In this document: positions 44,313 to 56,329 of the stretch, piece after piece | Position numbering within the stretch: the stretch's first letter is position 1 | Layout: each line of letters begins with the position of its first letter | Source of the DNA: Agapanthus africanus | Lineage: Eukaryota; Streptophyta; Magnoliopsida; Asparagales; Amaryllidaceae | DNA length: 64,000 nt | Assembly (NCBI GenBank): GCA_030015575.1 | Contig: JASDDO010000026.1 | Location: 27,296,079 to 27,360,078, forward strand | Direction: 5' to 3' | Program-made: the position numbers and the translations under genes | The notes under the pieces: generated by a model | Told to the model about the DNA's origin: nothing | What the model saw: only the letters and a program-made list of their open reading frames with translations | The model's database searches: none

Positions 44313-47300
44313 TGTCACGCCCCGCTTCCCATTCTACGGCGAAGAGGACGCGACTGGCCCGCTACATATATACTCAGAAGTACATACGCTAAGCGTATCT
44401 AAGCAATATAAAAGAAAATGTACACAAGAGACAAGGTATGATAAAAACAGAAACTTTTATTTATTAACATTCTTTTGTGCAATGCATGAAAAGGAAATAC
44501 AACTGAAATAAAAAAATGCCTAAACAGTGGCATAACATGAATGAAAAGTACTGAATGGAAAGGTGTACAATGAAACTACAGTGCTGGATCTTCGGCAAAC
44601 TGCTCCAAGTCTTCTGTAGATGGCTCGATCTCTGCCGGGTCCAAACCACCTTACGACATTCAAAAAAGAAAGAAAGAGAATGTCGTCAGCGAACAGGTCA
44701 CTCGGTAAGTCCCGAAGATAAGAGGAGAAATAGAATAGACAGGGAGTGGGTGAGAGAGAGAGAGAGTATGGCTTTTACAGTTGTATTATATTGTTTTAGT
44801 GTTAATGCCGTTGTTATCGTAAGTTCAAGGGTGAATGTCAATTAATCTCAAGAGTGTTCTCAAACCCAACAGGCTATAATCCAGGGGTAGGGAACCACGG
44901 GCCCAAATGATATGTTAGTAGCGGGACTTCGACCGTCGCCGAAGTATGCCAAACTCAACAGGCCATAGTCCAGGAGCATGGAAACACGGGCCCTCATGAT
45001 TGCTTGCTTGTGTTAGTAGACATGGATTCATGATTTAGGGGGACTCTTAAGATTATGTTGGATTCACAAATGAACTACCCCAATACCCCGTGTAGTTATG
45101 TTATTGATAGTACTGTATTGCATTGTATTGTCTTGTAAATTGAATTGTGTAATTGGATGACTGACCAAAACCATGATATCAGTAAACGGATGTAACTGCA
45201 TAATCATGTAAATGGAATAACTGGATAATGGATGTATATCCATGGTTTGATTCAGTCAAGTTGTATAAATTGATAACTGGATTCACGGATTTATGTGTTC
45301 ATATTGAATTGGAATATTGTAGATTGTAGATTGTACTTGAATCATATTCAAGTCAGATATAATCAGACTCAAATCCGAGTCAGACAATCAGGAATGTAAA
45401 TCGAAGTCTTATAATTGCTAGGGTCCTTAGGGTAATTTATAAAACTTGAGAGGGTTTTATTTAAAAACACTTTTATATACTTTTCAAAATACACCTCAAG
45501 TATTTGTTACTCATCTTTAGGGTTGTAATGAGGGTGGATTTTATATTGTGACATTACTAGTGAAAATATCCTAGTTTTTATAAATAAAGGTATTTATCTA
45601 TAATATTGATTTATTTAAAGTTCATGGTATTTTAGTGTAAAATTTTATCTTTTGATTTTTAGAAAAAGGTGGAATGTTTATATTATAATAAAATAGATAT
45701 TTAAATGATAAATATACATATATTTATATAAAAATAATTTTAATAAATATTTTATATTCCAAAAATCTCATTTTCTTAAGATATCGTATTTTAAATCTTT
45801 CGAGACCGAATGCTCCTTGCGGAGGTCTGAATCTCGTACTACTGAGCCTGAGGATGTGCGATAATCCGCACCATCCCGAACGAGTTCCCAAAAAATGGGT
45901 TGTAGCGGCGTTTTGCAAAGATTGTAAAATACTAAATCTTTTAGAAAACGGTTTTATAAAGTAAAAGATATTTATTTGTAAAAATGTCAATTTTCCGTAT
46001 TTTAGATTCTAGGGTTTCCTAAGTCAACTAGCCTATTTCTAAATGGTCTAAACGACAAGTTGTTAGATGCCTCAAATCGTCTCTTCACTGCCAATTGTGG
46101 CCAGGTAAGTACAAATGAGTAAAGGAGGGATCCGCTCACGAATCACCGTGAGACAGGCCTTTTAAAGTTATTTTTCTCACTTGCCTAGCCCAGACACCAC
46201 AAAGTCAGGTTTAGATAAACGATCGATGTCCACAACTTATCGTGTTTTCCTACTAAGAGGTATTTATTTAAAAGTGTATCAAAACTAAAACTTTTAGATT
46301 TGGTTTTATTAAGAATATGGTATTTAAATGAAAGTATTGTTTTATCGTATTCTAAGTTTTGATGATATCGTTTAGGGTTGTATTTGCGTGTGTAGGGAGG
46401 TATGTCATTACCTCGTGCTCTACTTTAAATGTATAGCAAAGTTAAGGGGATTAAATATGAAATTGAAACATTGTGGTATTTAAGTGAAAAATACGATAAT
46501 TTGAGAACGCTGTCATTTCATGTGATGAAACTTGTTCAAATTGTTTGTTAAATGTTTAATAGTCAACATAAAGATATTTAAGTATGAATGTATTGGTGAG
46601 AAGTGAAATTTTATAGAAAACCGAATCTGAAAGCGGATTTGTTCCGATTCCGTCGGGTTTTGTAATTTCGTATTTTAGAGAATAAGAAAGAGAGATAGAA
46701 TGGGACTTACGGGTTTCGATTAAGCAAGGGAGTGAGGGAGACTAAAGGGGTTGCCGAGGTGTTGCTTCGTCGCCATTTGTTCCTAAAAACGTCGCCGGAA
46801 TTTCCGTCGGAATTTCGTAGGAGTTTCGCCGCAAGCTTGTTTTCAAAGTACACAACTCTTGGAAAATTTTGAGAGAGTGAGCTTAGGATTTTTGGGATGA
46901 GAGGGTAGAGGGGTGGGGGTGTATTTATAGGGTAGGCTAGGGATAGGGTAGGTAAAGAGTTTTTAAATAAAAAAATATAAAAATGTATAAAAACATTAAA
47001 AATTGGAGTAAATAGGGTATATGAAAGGTTTTAATGTAAAAATGTATTAAAAAATCATTAAAATGGAGTAAATGGGGATTTCAAAGGTCTCTGAAACCGA
47101 TCTAGGAATTTGAAGTGTACAGGGGGTTTAGAAGATGAAGAGACACAATATTGAAGAAGGGAACTCGGCCGTCCGGACGAGTCCGGTCGGCGGCGTCGGC
47201 CCGAGTCAGGCCGAGCCAGGGCATGGGGAGGTGGGGGTCGTCTAGTGTAGCCTATGGTATATTTAGTTTTTAAAGTGTAGTGGGAAAATCTGGAGTTATT

Positions 47301-47563
47301 TTTTGTGGACTGTTGGGCTTCCATAAAATTTAAAACAAAATAAATATTAAAAATAATGTGGGGCATAAGATTTGAACTCTGATGGCTTGGTTGAGCAGTG
47401 CAAGATATTATCAATGAGCTACAAACTCCTTCTTGTAATTTAATTGCTAATCAATTACTTAAATCTTGTGCTCAGTTAATAAATACCCCTTTAAGGATTT
47501 TGAAAAAAAACAATTTAAAAATTTGTATAGGAAAAAGTGTATAAGAAAATTAGGGTTGTTACA
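44313..47563 (-). repeat. 5' LTR of element E
   Basis: Partner of 40707-43956. It ends TAGGGTTGTTACA on the plus strand and is followed directly by the GGGAG duplication at 47564-47568. Confidence 0.88.
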
Positions 47564-47568
47564 GGGAG

Positions 47569-47796
47569 AAGAAGAAGAAAAAGAAGCGGGAGAAAGAGAC
47601 GGGAGTGGAGAAAAGAGAAACGGGTCGGGTCGTATGGAGCTTGGGGCCGGGCCGGGAAAATTATTTGTTTAGGAAAATTAAATTTTCAGAATTAAAATAA
47701 ACACAAGTATCTAAATTTATACACAAAAATTTGTAGATAAAAATTTTGAAAACTTTCAAGGGGACAATTTTGTATTTACGGAACTGGAAATTTACA
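47569..47796 (-). mobile_element. Fragment of a Tekay-like LTR (F), right piece
   Basis: GA-rich text followed by CGGGTCGGGTCG, GGGCCGGGCCGGG and an AT-rich tail continues the sequence that was interrupted at 40706. It resembles the corresponding order in element G's LTR (about 9890-10350). It passes into a foldback-element fragment near 47797. Confidence 0.5.
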
Positions 47797-47887
47797 CCGA
47801 TTGTCGGAAATATTGGCGGGGGTTGTATTTTTTCGACGCCATAGAAGGAAATCCCCTCATATGGTCTCTTTTCTCCGTTACTCTCTC
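47797..47887. mobile_element. Half copy of foldback element
   Basis: This holds TTTTTCGACGCCATAGAAGG, then ATATGGTCTCTTTTCTCCGT and TACTCTC. It matches the right-hand ends of the three foldback units at 49490-50662. Only one arm is present. Confidence 0.65.
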
Positions 47888-49489
47888 AGTAGAGAGGGTG
47901 GGAGGGGAGGGAGGAGATGAAAAATCCTATTTGCCAAAGAAAAATCCTAATTAAATTCAATACCTTAAAAAAAGTTTCCATCTTTTTTTCCTCTTTTTGG
48001 CTTATGCATACTATTTGCCAAGGAAACTAAACATGCTAGAATCATTTCAAATAAACTATCATCATCAGCTAATTTTCTGATGATGTAGACTCATTTCTTA
48101 ACTAATAAAAATTAGACACCTCGGTACAAGTAGCCAGCAATTTGTCTCAAATGTTCAATCTAGAGCAGTACCAGTCCCTATGGGAATAAACTGAACAGTT
48201 TCATGATGATTGGTCTCTTTTATTAAACCCGAACCGCCCCAACAAGACATTAATTAAATTGTACAATTGTATAGTGTCATATGATCTATATGAGATATGA
48301 GAAGCTATTTATGCTCTCTCATATGCCACTCATTTGACAGATTCATTTCAAAGTCAGCCAGCAGAAAATAGAAAGCAAACGAATTTTGGTGGGGAATGCA
48401 GTTGAGGTTTTTAGCTGTAGATTAATGATATGTACAAGATTAAGAACAAGTTCGTGCATGAGACATATATATAGTTGAAAAATCCTATGTCATTTTTTCC
48501 ATAAAGCCGAAGGCTGAACAAGTTTTTAAACTCGTTTAAATTGAACCAAACCAAACCAAACATCCTAAAACTCGGTCTGTTCGGCTTGTTTGACAACCCT
48601 ATATATAGATATACATTTGCATGTATAACATAAAATAAGTTTGTTTCGAATGAAACATCTACGTCCAGGATTCTTGGTAAATCGGCTTTCTTTCACAACA
48701 TTTTGAGGTCATTAATTATATCTGTAGTTTGATAAACTGCCAACTAGCTATAGCAATGAAGTAAGAGTGTGTGCACGTCAAGTCGTTGGCTTAACTATCC
48801 TTGAAGAAGGAATCAATATTGTTGAGGACTAAATTTGCATTTGTATTTTGGTTTTGGTTTTGCAATTCAATATGCTTTGCTTAGGTTTTTAGGCCAAGTA
48901 AAAAACTTATTACAAAGAGAGAGAGTTTTAATTGTCCGATTTATTTTCAACGACGATACCATAGAAAATATGTAAATGCGAGACCATCGAGCGCTAGGCG
49001 GAAAGTTTGTTCGGCTAGCTGAAAGGAGATGCGTAAAATGGCAAGAAACTTTAAAAATTAGTGACCAGATAGCTTTGTAAATCGGCATTTACATTATTGA
49101 GCAAGATGTAACATGCTTTGGCACAGAAATAAAAGTTTGCATTTCAAAATAGTTTTCTTCTCATTGATCCATCTTTATTCTGGGTACTAGTGTAGTAAAA
49201 AAGGCCCCTTGATCAATAATAATTAATTGTCCTTAATTGGTCACAACTAACTAGAAACCACACTTGATTGCGGTCTTATCGACATAATATGAACAAAAAC
49301 GAAAACTTCTCTTTCAATAAAAAAGAATATTTCGATCCACCTATGGTTGCATTTTGGTAGTTGGAGAAGAAATCGATCCGAGAAATTAAAGGCATGATAT
49401 GATGATGGTTGTGATGCATGCTTGAGCCAACCACACATTTAATTCATTCTCTCTCTTTCTCTTACACACACACATGTATATTTAGACAG
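47888..49489. other. AT-rich intergenic sequence
   Basis: I see no gene. Short open frames lack motifs. The stretch at 48411-48600 has GGTTTGGTTTGGTTCAATTT-type text seen in many plant intergenic repeats. I recognise nothing else. Confidence 0.5.
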
Positions 49490-49876
49490 GAGCTTAACGG
49501 AGAAAATATGCCATGGGAAGGAATTTCCTCCTATGGCGTCGAAAAAATAAACCCTCCATGACTTTTTTCGACGATCGGCATGCATCACCTCTATCTTTAT
49601 CATCTAAAATGTGGATACACCAAATTTCATGTGGTTATATTATTTTTTTACCGTTGATTTAGTTGATGCAAAATTAATGGTTTGCCGACAATAGAACTTT
49701 TGACATTGCTAATTCAACGGTGAAAAAGTGGTGGAATCACAAGAAATTTGGTGTATGCACATCTTAGATGATAATGATGATGATGATGAATGCCGATCGT
49801 CGGAAAAAATGTTGAGTTTGTAATTTTTCGACGTCATAAGAGGAAATCCCCTCTTATGGCCTCTTTTCTCCATTAT
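49490..49876. mobile_element. Foldback MITE unit 1
   Basis: Nearly the whole unit is two inverted arms. The left has CCTATGGCGTCGAAAAAATA, CGACGATCGGCATGC, ATCTAAAATGTGGATACACC and AAATTTCATGTGG; the right has their complements in reverse order, ending CTTTTCTCCATTAT. The centre lies around 49685-49715. There is no coding capacity. The termini resemble GAGAATAACGGAGGAAA. The superfamily is not determined. Confidence 0.75.
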
Positions 49877-50251
49877 GAGACCTTACGAGGGAATTTCTTC
49901 CTATGGCGTCAAAAATATACATCCTCCCTTATTTTTTCCGACGATCGGCACCCATCATCTTCATCGTTATCATCTAAGATGTAGGTACACCAAATTTCAT
50001 GTGATTCTTCAACTTTTTCACCGTTGATTTAGTGGGTTAAAAATTAACGGTTTACCGACAATAGAACTTTTTACAATGCTAAATCAACGGGGAAAAGGTT
50101 GTATAATCATATGAAATTTGGTGTACCCACGTCTTAGATGATAACGATGAAGATGGTGGGTGCCGATCAGCGGAAAAAAATGAGGGAGTGTGTATTTTTC
50201 GACGCCATAGGAGGAAATTTCCTTCTATGGCATCTTTCCTCTGTTATTCTC
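49877..50251. mobile_element. Foldback MITE unit 2
   Basis: This has the same design as unit 1: GGCGTCAAAAATATACATCC, CCGACGATCGGCACCC and CACCAAATTTCATGTG on the left, and the reverse complements from about 50070 to TTTCCTCTGTTATTCTC. It abuts unit 1 directly. Confidence 0.75.
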
Positions 50252-50282
50252 TCTCTCTATATATATATATACACATTCATAG

Positions 50283-50662
50283 GAGAATAATGGAGGAAAT
50301 GTGCCTCAGGAAGGAAGCGTCAAAAAAATACACCCTCTGCGATTTTATCCGACGATTGGAACCCATCATCTTCATCATTATCATCTAAGATGTGGATACA
50401 CCAAATTTCATATGATTCTACCATCTTTTCATCGTAGAACTAAAAATGCAAAAAGTTCTATTTTCGGTAAACCGTTAATTTTGTTCCTACTAAATCAACG
50501 GTGAAAATGCGGTAGATTCGCATGAAATTTGGTGTATAAACTTCTTAGATGATAATGATGAAGACGGTGGGTGCCGATCGTCAGAAAAAATGATAGAGGG
50601 TGTATTTTTATGACGTCAGAAGAGGAAATTCACTAATATGGCATCTTTCCTACGTTATTCTC
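50283..50662. mobile_element. Foldback MITE unit 3
   Basis: This starts GAGAATAATGGAGGAAATG and ends TTTCCTACGTTATTCTC, which are inverted repeats. The internal arms match those of units 1 and 2. TA/TG microsatellites flank it on both sides (about 50258-50275 and 50663-50690). It is the most complete copy, at 380 bp. Confidence 0.78.
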
Positions 50663-50954
50663 ATATATATATATGTGTGTGTGTGTGTGGTTGTCATTTA
50701 AAAGGAATATTAAGGAAAAGTAACATTGCACCCGAAAGATTGGTTTTTGCGCAACCCATTGTGATCCAGATCCAGATATTTTCTGGATATGATCGGATTC
50801 AAATATAGATATATATTTATATATTTTTATCGACAAAGATACAGATTCGATTTTAGCAAAATTATCCAGATACAGATACAACTACAGATATTTGGATATA
50901 TGCATTCAGGTATGGATATCCGAAGACAAATACGATAAAATATAAAAGGGTTAA

Positions 50955-51285
50955 TTTTATAAAGCAACATTGAACTTTCGAAGTTTTTATGATAGCGCCA
51001 TTGAACTTTAAAAACGCTATAAACCCCATGATCTAGCTATGTTTGTTTGAAAATGTTGTTTCGGTAAACTCGTCTGAGGCACTAATGGATTAAATAACCC
51101 ATGAATGAATGATCTTGTAGGTAGACTAAATAACCCGGATCTGGTATATTTTGATTAACATACCTTTCAATTCATTGGCAAAAATTAACATCCAATAGAT
51201 CTTATGGGGATTGTAAAGTTCGATGGTGTTGTATAAGAAAACGTTAAAATTTCGATGGTGCTTTGTAAATTTTACCAAATATAAA
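50955..51285. mobile_element. Second inverted-repeat (MITE-like) element
   Basis: The left end, ATTTTATAAAGCAACATTGAA then CTTTCGAAGTTTTT and GCCATTGAACTTTAAAAACG, is mirrored on the right by CGTTAAAATTTCGATGGTGC followed by TTTGTAAATTTTA, with TAAAGTTCGATGGTGTTGTA further in. The arms are imperfect and about 60-100 bases long. There is no coding content, and the family is unknown. Confidence 0.6.
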
Positions 51286-54200
51286 ATTAATAACACTTGG
51301 TGAAAAATATGTCTTTTACTCGGTGTGCATCTAAAATAATATTTTGACATATTATTTCATAATGCTTGTTTTAGAATATGCAAATAATATTTATAATATA
51401 TATATCTTAACAAATTTATTTATTCATGTAATATTCATTTACGTACATGTTTGTATTTATCAAATTTTACCAGTCCGGCGTACTAAATAAGTATTCAATG
51501 AATAGTATCAATTATATATACATTACCGTTTCGGATCCATATTTGGAAGCATCTAACTTTAAACGTAAATTAGCCACTAATCTATGCTTCTATATAATGC
51601 AAATGGACTTGGTTAGAAGCCACTCTTTCCATTTTTTTAAAAAAAAACAAAGAAAAAAAGAGAAAAATTCTCGATTTTTAGAGCATCCACGTCATCATAC
51701 AAATAAAGAAAAATAATTAATTGTTATGTTTTTAAAAAAATCTTAGAGCTTTCGCATCATCAAAGAAAAAGACAAAAATAATTAAATTTTCCGTTTTTTG
51801 AAAAAGAAAGAAAAAATGAACTTTTTAGAACTTGAGACAAAAAAAGAATTTTGTAGAAAATAGTTTGGATTCCAAATTCAATATACATTCTACTCAAACT
51901 TAAGACAAAAAAGAACTTTTTAGAAGTTATCTTAATCTTATAATTTTTCAAATTCTACTTTCATTTACTTATAACTACTTTCTTTTATTTAAATATGGTA
52001 AATAATATATTATAATGTTTTCTAGAATACTCTTGATCCAAGTTACTAAAATAACTATTTTATTCATTTATTAACATTCAAAATAATTTTAAACCAAAAG
52101 TATTTCATTTTATATTTATATATGGGTTCAAAAAAAATTTGGCTCTAGACGGGATAAGGCTAGAAATGAACAGAGTTTCGGTGGAGATCGCTGGATTCTC
52201 ATATGATTATATTTATGTATTTAGTATATTATTATAATATAACTAGACTTTTCAGAAATATATGATTCTTAGGGAACAGAAGAAGGAGAGAATCATGCCT
52301 AGAAAGTCGGTCATCCTTCCATATTTGAGTTCAGGTAGATCCTGCATTTGCAAGAAAAGATACCGTCCGACATTTTCAAAAAACCCTAAAATAAGTGTTT
52401 TGGTGTCAAACTTGTTTATTAAATTATTTATTACAATTTATTTCATAGAAAATTACTTTTCTTACTTTGCATTAATCTTTATTATTTTATCTTGATTACT
52501 TACAAGATTTCATCTTTTCTCTTTCAAATTTTGAACGTAATGACTTGGTAAAATATTTTATTTATTTTCGCTTTGATAAAAATATCATATATCGAGCAAA
52601 TATCAGAAAATACTAGATTAAAATTTGATATTATACAATTTTCGCATTTTAAAATTTTTGTTAGTATGTGCTCATCAATAACAACGAACTTGTTGTTTGT
52701 TATTAATAAATTTTTTATATAATTATTTTATTAAAATATTAAATATAATAATTAATTAATTTTAATAGACTTTACACATTTATAAGAGTAAATAATAAAA
52801 TTGCCATGTCACAAAAATCCCATAGAAATAAAATCCATGATATAAATTATGCAAGAACTCAAATAAATCCATATCAAAAGTCTGGTTCTAAATCCAATTT
52901 CGACACAAAGGTCTGAGTCCAAATCTAGTACATGAGTCGAGTCCAGATCCAAATTCAGCACATAAGTCCGAATTCAAATCCAAATCTAAAATATTGTCCG
53001 ACAATAATAATTGTCCAACTCTTAAATTAGAATCCAAGTTCAATAACACCCTCTTACTGGTTAGTGATGTGTGCATGGATTATGCTTAAAAGTCATTTGA
53101 TCGGTAAATTGCAATATAATCTCCCAAAATTTCATCCACCCCGATCAATCTGTTAGAATAATTCCATAAAAAATCGTGTGCGCATAACATAAAATCCGTG
53201 TGTGCATAACATGTGACCGATTTTGGACTATTTTATTTTTACTCATATCCAGTAAATAAATAACCTTTTAAATTAATAGGCTTACTAATTTTAACTCAAA
53301 TTAAATTTGGGGTTCTTCGCCTCATTCTCTCTAATTTGCTTTAAAAATTAGGGGTTTTCCTTCCTCCTCTCTTGATTTGTCTTTAAGAATTAGAAATTTT
53401 TTTCTTCCTCTTCTTCTTCTCTCTTGATCTATGCTAAAAATAAACCAGGGTTTCTTTTTCCTCTTCCTTTCATGTTCCCACCCCACCCCACCAACTAGGG
53501 TTCTTTTTTCATCCTTTTTGTAGGTCTCGGTCCTCACAGTCTCTTTTGAGATTAATTTGATTGCTAGATTGAAAATGCAAGACATCAAGTATATGAGTAT
53601 ATGTTGATGATGGTTGTATTTTCCTTTACCCTCGTCTTTTATTTCGATCTTGTATGATAAAAGCTTCTGTCAATATAACCAGTTTTCATAATATCAAAAT
53701 TGATTGTCGTAGATGTATGGTTGTGACACTGACGAACCGACATATATATATATAGAGAGAGAGAGGTGCATTAGATTTAAAACTGTTCAACGTTTGTTAA
53801 GGGGCTTCCTTTTTTTAAAAATAATAATATTTTAACTAGAAATTAAGCAAAAGGTAGTTATCGAGTTACACGGTATACTTTAGTGTACTTATACGCTGAA
53901 TAGGTTCATGAAGGTATTAAAATGCAACAAATTTGAAAATTTAGAAGATTATATATAGCAATTTAATTACCCTTTTTCACCTAACTTCGGATATATTATA
54001 ACCAAGGGTATAAAGGTCATTTTAATTTTTCCGAGCAAACAAACATGCCCTGAGTGCAATTCTGTCCTAAAAGATATTCAAAGTTAATTTCAAACACAGG
54101 AAAGAAAACATATGAAACTGCGGCATGTGTGAAATTTTGGGGACCATTCAGCAATTTACCGCAATTGATTCATCACATTGAGTGAGCCAAATGGCTTGGA

Positions 54201-54364
54201 CAAAGGGTCTTGAAGAATCATCTCCGAACTAGATTTTCTTTGAGTTTGGTATCTCTTGACTGCTCTTGTATCACAAGATGATGGAGGGGTTGATATCTCT
54301 CATCTGCTCTAAATGATCTGAGTCTCCCATGATATATCATCCATGGGTCAAGTTTGAGTGAACC
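51286..54364. other. AT-rich intergenic sequence
   Basis: No credible gene on either strand. At 52870-53010 there is a loose repetition of CAAATCCAAAT / AGTCCGAATTC / AGTCCAGATCC text with no clear period. T/C-rich stretches lie at 53300-53480. The remainder is AT-rich without features I recognise. Confidence 0.5.
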
Positions 54365-55124
54365 TGATGATGCTCGATATCGGTGATCTCCCAGATCATG
54401 ACACGTGGCAGATGACGTGTCCCAGGGCTCACAAGAAAGGACCTACAGTGGCCGACCAGACCACTCATGTGCCCGTCCTACAAGCAAACGCGGGCTCACC
54501 TCCGAGCCCCTGCACAATTGGCCTCCTCGACCTACCAGCTCGTTTCTGGGCTACCACAGAACCAAGATATCTCGGCTCTCCCGTTCGTCCGCCAGCTCTC
54601 CCGCCGAGGTCATCTTCCTCGGTCTCATCGATCGACCGACGGCACCGCTCACAAGCACAACCGCCATCTCGCGAATCTCGCTATGCGCGAGATATCCGCC
54701 GGCCGCATCCCACGTTCCACGCCATCACGATCCCTATTAACGAACATGTCTCTCCATTAATGGGAGATCCCGCTCATCATGCGGGCGTGACGTCGGGAGC
54801 GTAACTGCCGGTGTGAATCTCGCGCCTGCCCTGCCTGTTGCCACCGCTATATAAACCCCTTCTTCAGACGGTTCAAGTAAGCCATTTTTACTCCACTAAG
54901 CCGTTACTCTGCTCGGATCCCTGGTCTAACTTGACCGTCGGAGGGTCCTTGGTGGTACAACCACCCCGGGACTTCCTTGCAGGTATCTCGGTAACCACAA
55001 CCTCAAACCCATTGAGATCCACACGCTTCAGGAGCGACAGCCTCCAGATCCAATCTCAGCCACCCATCGCCGCCATCAGCAGATCAACAGAAGGTAACAT
55101 CTTGGCGCGATCCAGGTCACGTCA
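54365..55124 (+). repeat. 5' LTR of element D
   Basis: GC-rich sequence ending ...GGTCACGTCA two bases before the PBS. A TATA-box-like CTATATAAACCCC lies at about 54847-54859. The start near 54365 is chosen from a TGATGATGC context and is tentative. The overlapping open frames here are LTR sequence, not genes. Confidence 0.65.
54847..54859 (+). promoter_or_regulatory. TATA box in the LTR of D
   Basis: CTATATAAACCCC is a strong plant TATA-box match about 270 bases before the LTR end. It is the likely promoter of the element's transcript. Confidence 0.65.
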
Positions 55125-55126
55125 GC

Positions 55127-55144
55127 TGGCGCCGTCTGTGGGAA
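55127..55144 (+). promoter_or_regulatory. Primer binding site of element D
   Basis: TGGCGCCGTCTGTGGGAA is the well-known PBS of Retand/Tat-type plant elements. It marks the boundary between LTR and internal region. Confidence 0.85.
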
Positions 55145-55192
55145 ACTCCTTGATTCCACAAAAATAAAAGTTCACTTTCCGATCTCAATCCA

Positions 55193-55630
55193 ATGGCAAG
55201 CGATCATCACGAAGATCCAAGCACTAGCCGCCGCCGCCCATCCAACGGAGGCGCGGACGAACCTCCCCCGCCTCAGGACCGGGACCCCTACAGGGGAGAG
55301 AAGGCTCCACTCGTGCAGGCACGACCGATCATCGCCTCGCTGTTTCCAACGGCCGCAGGTCCCCACGGGCCAACATACTCAATGACCCGGCGGGCACCGC
55401 TTCGCTGGGCTCCGAGGTCTTGTGCCAGAGAGCTTCACCCCGAATCTTGTGGCACCCCAGTCCCTCTCGAGGCGGTGGCGGTCAGCTTTCCTGTTCGCAG
55501 GCATGACCGGCACCGCCTCCCTTGACGGGGTCGCGCACGCGAGACTCGCCACGGAAGCTCAAAAACGACCTCGCCGGAAGGCATAAGGAACCTCACCGAA
55601 GGGAACCGAGGCTCATCGAAAATCAAGGTC
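55193..55630 (+). pseudogene. Gag-start remnant of element D
   Basis: Beginning with MASDHHEDPSTSRRRPSNGG, the text is Pro/Arg-rich, as in the N-terminal part of Tat Gag. No capsid domain is recognised before protease begins. It is a decayed fossil region. Confidence 0.5.
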
Positions 55631-56320
55631 ATGAAAGCAGGGGGTACATTGAGTACCTGCGGGACTCTGTGCCCCACGCCAGCCGCGAAGGCCGACAGCC
55701 GCGCGAGGAAGAAGGCCAGGGAGACCGAGCCGATCACCTTTGACGACGGGGACTTTCACGGTATATCCCTACCCCATAATGACCCCCTGGTGATTACGGC
55801 TCGGGTCCATCAATACGAGATGCACAGGATCCTGGTTGACTCGGGAAGCTCTGCAGACATTTTCTTCTACGACTGCTTTCTGCGCATGGGACTCACCGCG
55901 GCAGACCTGAGGCCGACCTCCCACGTCCTTTCAGGATTCACCAACCACTCCATCCCGGCGGAAGGGGTAATCACTTTACAGTTCAACGTCGGAGAGGCAG
56001 GCCGTACGCGGACATTGCCAGTTGGATTCATCGTAGTGAGGATTCCCTCGGCCTATAACATCCTCCTCGGCCGTCCCACGCTGAACTCCCTCCGGGCCCA
56101 GATATCGACCTACCACCTGGCGATGCAGTTCCCTCTCGACCAGGGCGGGATAAGTCGGGTCTATGGAGACCAGCGAATTGCAAAGGTTTGCTTCACCGCG
56201 ACATCTTCATCGGATAGGACTGCCGATGAATTCGAAGGTGAAGGCGACATCAAGGGTTCTCTGGACACTCGAGACGAGCAAAAAGAGGTCCGAGGGACCC
56301 CGGTGGAGCCTCTGACATAG
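55631..56320 (+). pseudogene. Protease region of element D
   Basis: ITFDDGDFHGISLPHNDPLV leads into the aspartic protease core RILVDSGSSADIFFYDCFLR. Next come LSGFTNHSIPAEGVITLQF and the downstream YNILLGRPTLNSLRA, both standard in Tat proteases. DSGSS is the catalytic motif. Confidence 0.88.
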
Positions 56321-56329
56321 GTCCCCCTC

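Larger units (their letters stand above)
40707..47563 (-). mobile_element. Tekay-like LTR element E with almost no internal region
   Basis: LTRs of 3250 and 3251 bp (40707-43956 and 44313-47563) enclose only 356 bp. GGGAG is duplicated outside (40702-40706 and 47564-47568). The internal part begins, beside the left LTR, with the complement of AAATTTCGAAGATGAAATTT, the Tekay/Del pol-end signature. This sets the minus orientation. No coding sequence remains, so E is a large-LTR, internally minimal derivative. Sampled LTR stretches differ by about four bases per hundred. The LTR start TGTCACGCCCCGCTTCCC is shared with element G. Confidence 0.88.

Noticed and set aside
52870-53010. Possible tandem repeat of CAAATCCAAAT-type text
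   Set aside because: There is no constant period or clear unit. It is probably simple-sequence drift.
54358-54804. Three overlapping plus-strand frames of about 100-148 codons
   Set aside because: They overlap each other in GC-rich LTR sequence of element D upstream of its TATA box and have no domain.
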